Assembly (NCBI RefSeq): GCF_008923205.2
Contig: NZ_WBMS02000047.1
Span: 1-64,000, forward strand
Length of the DNA stretch: 64,000 nucleotides
From: Actinomadura physcomitrii
GTDB taxonomy: Bacteria; Actinomycetota; Actinomycetes; Streptosporangiales; Streptosporangiaceae
Reading direction: 5' to 3'
The position numbers were made by a program, and so were the translations under genes. How positions within the stretch are numbered: the stretch's first letter is position 1; each line of letters opens with the position of its first letter. The notes below the pieces were generated by a model. That model was not told the origin of the DNA. It saw only the letters and a list, made by a program, of their open reading frames with translations, and did not search any database. This document shows, piece after piece, positions 63,636 to 64,000 of the stretch.

Positions 63636-64000
63636 GTGACCGCATCCGACAGGGCGGCGCAGCTCGTCCGGATCGCCGCCGAGGCGGCGGGCGACAAGCT
63701 GGCCGACGACATTCTTGCCTACGACGTGAGCGAGCAGCTCGTCATCACCGACGCGTTCGTGCTCTGCTCGGCGCCCAACGACCGGCAGGTCCGCGCCATC
63801 GTCGACGAGGTCGAAAAGCGCCTCCGGGAGGAGGCCGGCGCCAAGCCCATCAGGCGCGAGGGCGAGCGCGAGGGCCGCTGGGTCCTCCTCGACTACTCCG
63901 ACGTCATCGTGCACATCCAGCACGAGGAGGACCGGCTCTTCTACGCCCTCGAACGGCTGTGGAAGGACTGCCCCCTCATCGCCCTGCCCGACGGTGTCAA
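63636..64000 (+). CDS. rsfS: Ribosome silencing factor RsfS (cut by the window end)
   Basis: RsfS binds L14 and prevents 30S-50S joining in starvation. The GTG at 63636 (MTASDRAAQLVRIAAEAAGD) follows GGGAGG and opens a frame to the window end, 121 codons. The DUF143 signature is complete: DILAYDVSEQLVITDAFVLC, NDRQVRAIVDEVE and GRWVLLDYSDVIVHIQHEED. Only a few C-terminal residues are missing. The 184 bases after nadD hold no other gene. Co-transcription with nadD is possible but the gap suggests its own promoter. Confidence 0.95.
   Translation, partial: MTASDRAAQLVRIAAEAAGDKLADDILAYDVSEQLVITDAFVLCSAPNDRQVRAIVDEVEKRLREEAGAKPIRREGEREGRWVLLDYSDVIVHIQHEEDRLFYALERLWKDCPLIALPDGV

Overview
The window is high-GC actinobacterial chromosome. 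GTG starts are frequent, GC-rich hairpin terminators are common, and many of the genes are actinobacterial housekeeping genes: two ClpP paralogues followed by clpX, folC-DUF4233-ndk, mreBCD-mrdA-rodA, an RNase E/G with a very long N-terminal extension, rplU-rpmA-obg-proB-proA, and nadD-rsfS. Gene order and the regulators (HxlR, AfsR-like STAND ATPase, LuxR-type two-component pairs) suggest a filamentous actinomycete. Streptosporangiales/Actinomadura-like is my best guess, inferred from gene content only.

Region 1-4520 is the right end of an integrated mobile element. It contains the 3' part of an IS1380-type transposase, a probable 5'-truncated nuclease-like gene of lower GC, a ribbon-helix-helix-type small protein followed by a gene broken by a 26-bp tandem duplication and a second frameshift, and a frameshifted tyrosine integrase. 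It ends in a 43-bp copy of the 3' half of a tRNA-Gly(TCC) gene, which I read as the attachment site. Several genes are broken, so the element looks decayed.

Region 4551-25235 is accessory chromosome: an alpha/beta hydrolase, an alanyl-tRNA synthetase outside its usual genomic context, HxlR/YceI, a membrane-anchored NB-ARC-TPR protein, LysR/YciI, TetR/atypical SDR, a three-domain secreted chitinase, MarR/cupin, a two-component system, tex and a DMT-type permease. Divergent regulator-target pairs with palindromic intergenic sites are the theme here.

Region 25236-47192 is core: trigger factor, clpP1-clpP2-clpX (protein quality control), a second two-component system, valS, a repeat-bearing membrane protein, two FolC-type ligases back to back, DUF4233, an MFS-like protein, ndk, and the rod-shape/elongasome operon mreB-mreC-mreD-mrdA-rodA.

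Region 47193-64000 holds the TIGR03960/TIGR03936 radical-SAM pair, RNase E/G preceded by 84-bp tandem repeats and a 16-bp hairpin, L21/L27, Obg GTPase, the first two steps of proline synthesis, a Tat-exported metallophosphoesterase, an M48 peptidase, an acyl-CoA-ligase-like protein, nadD and the start of rsfS. I saw no CRISPR array, rRNA, complete tRNA or natural-product assembly line. The best leads for something new are the mobile-element cargo, the alaS leader, the SDR lacking its catalytic Tyr/Lys, and the repeat array in front of RNase E.
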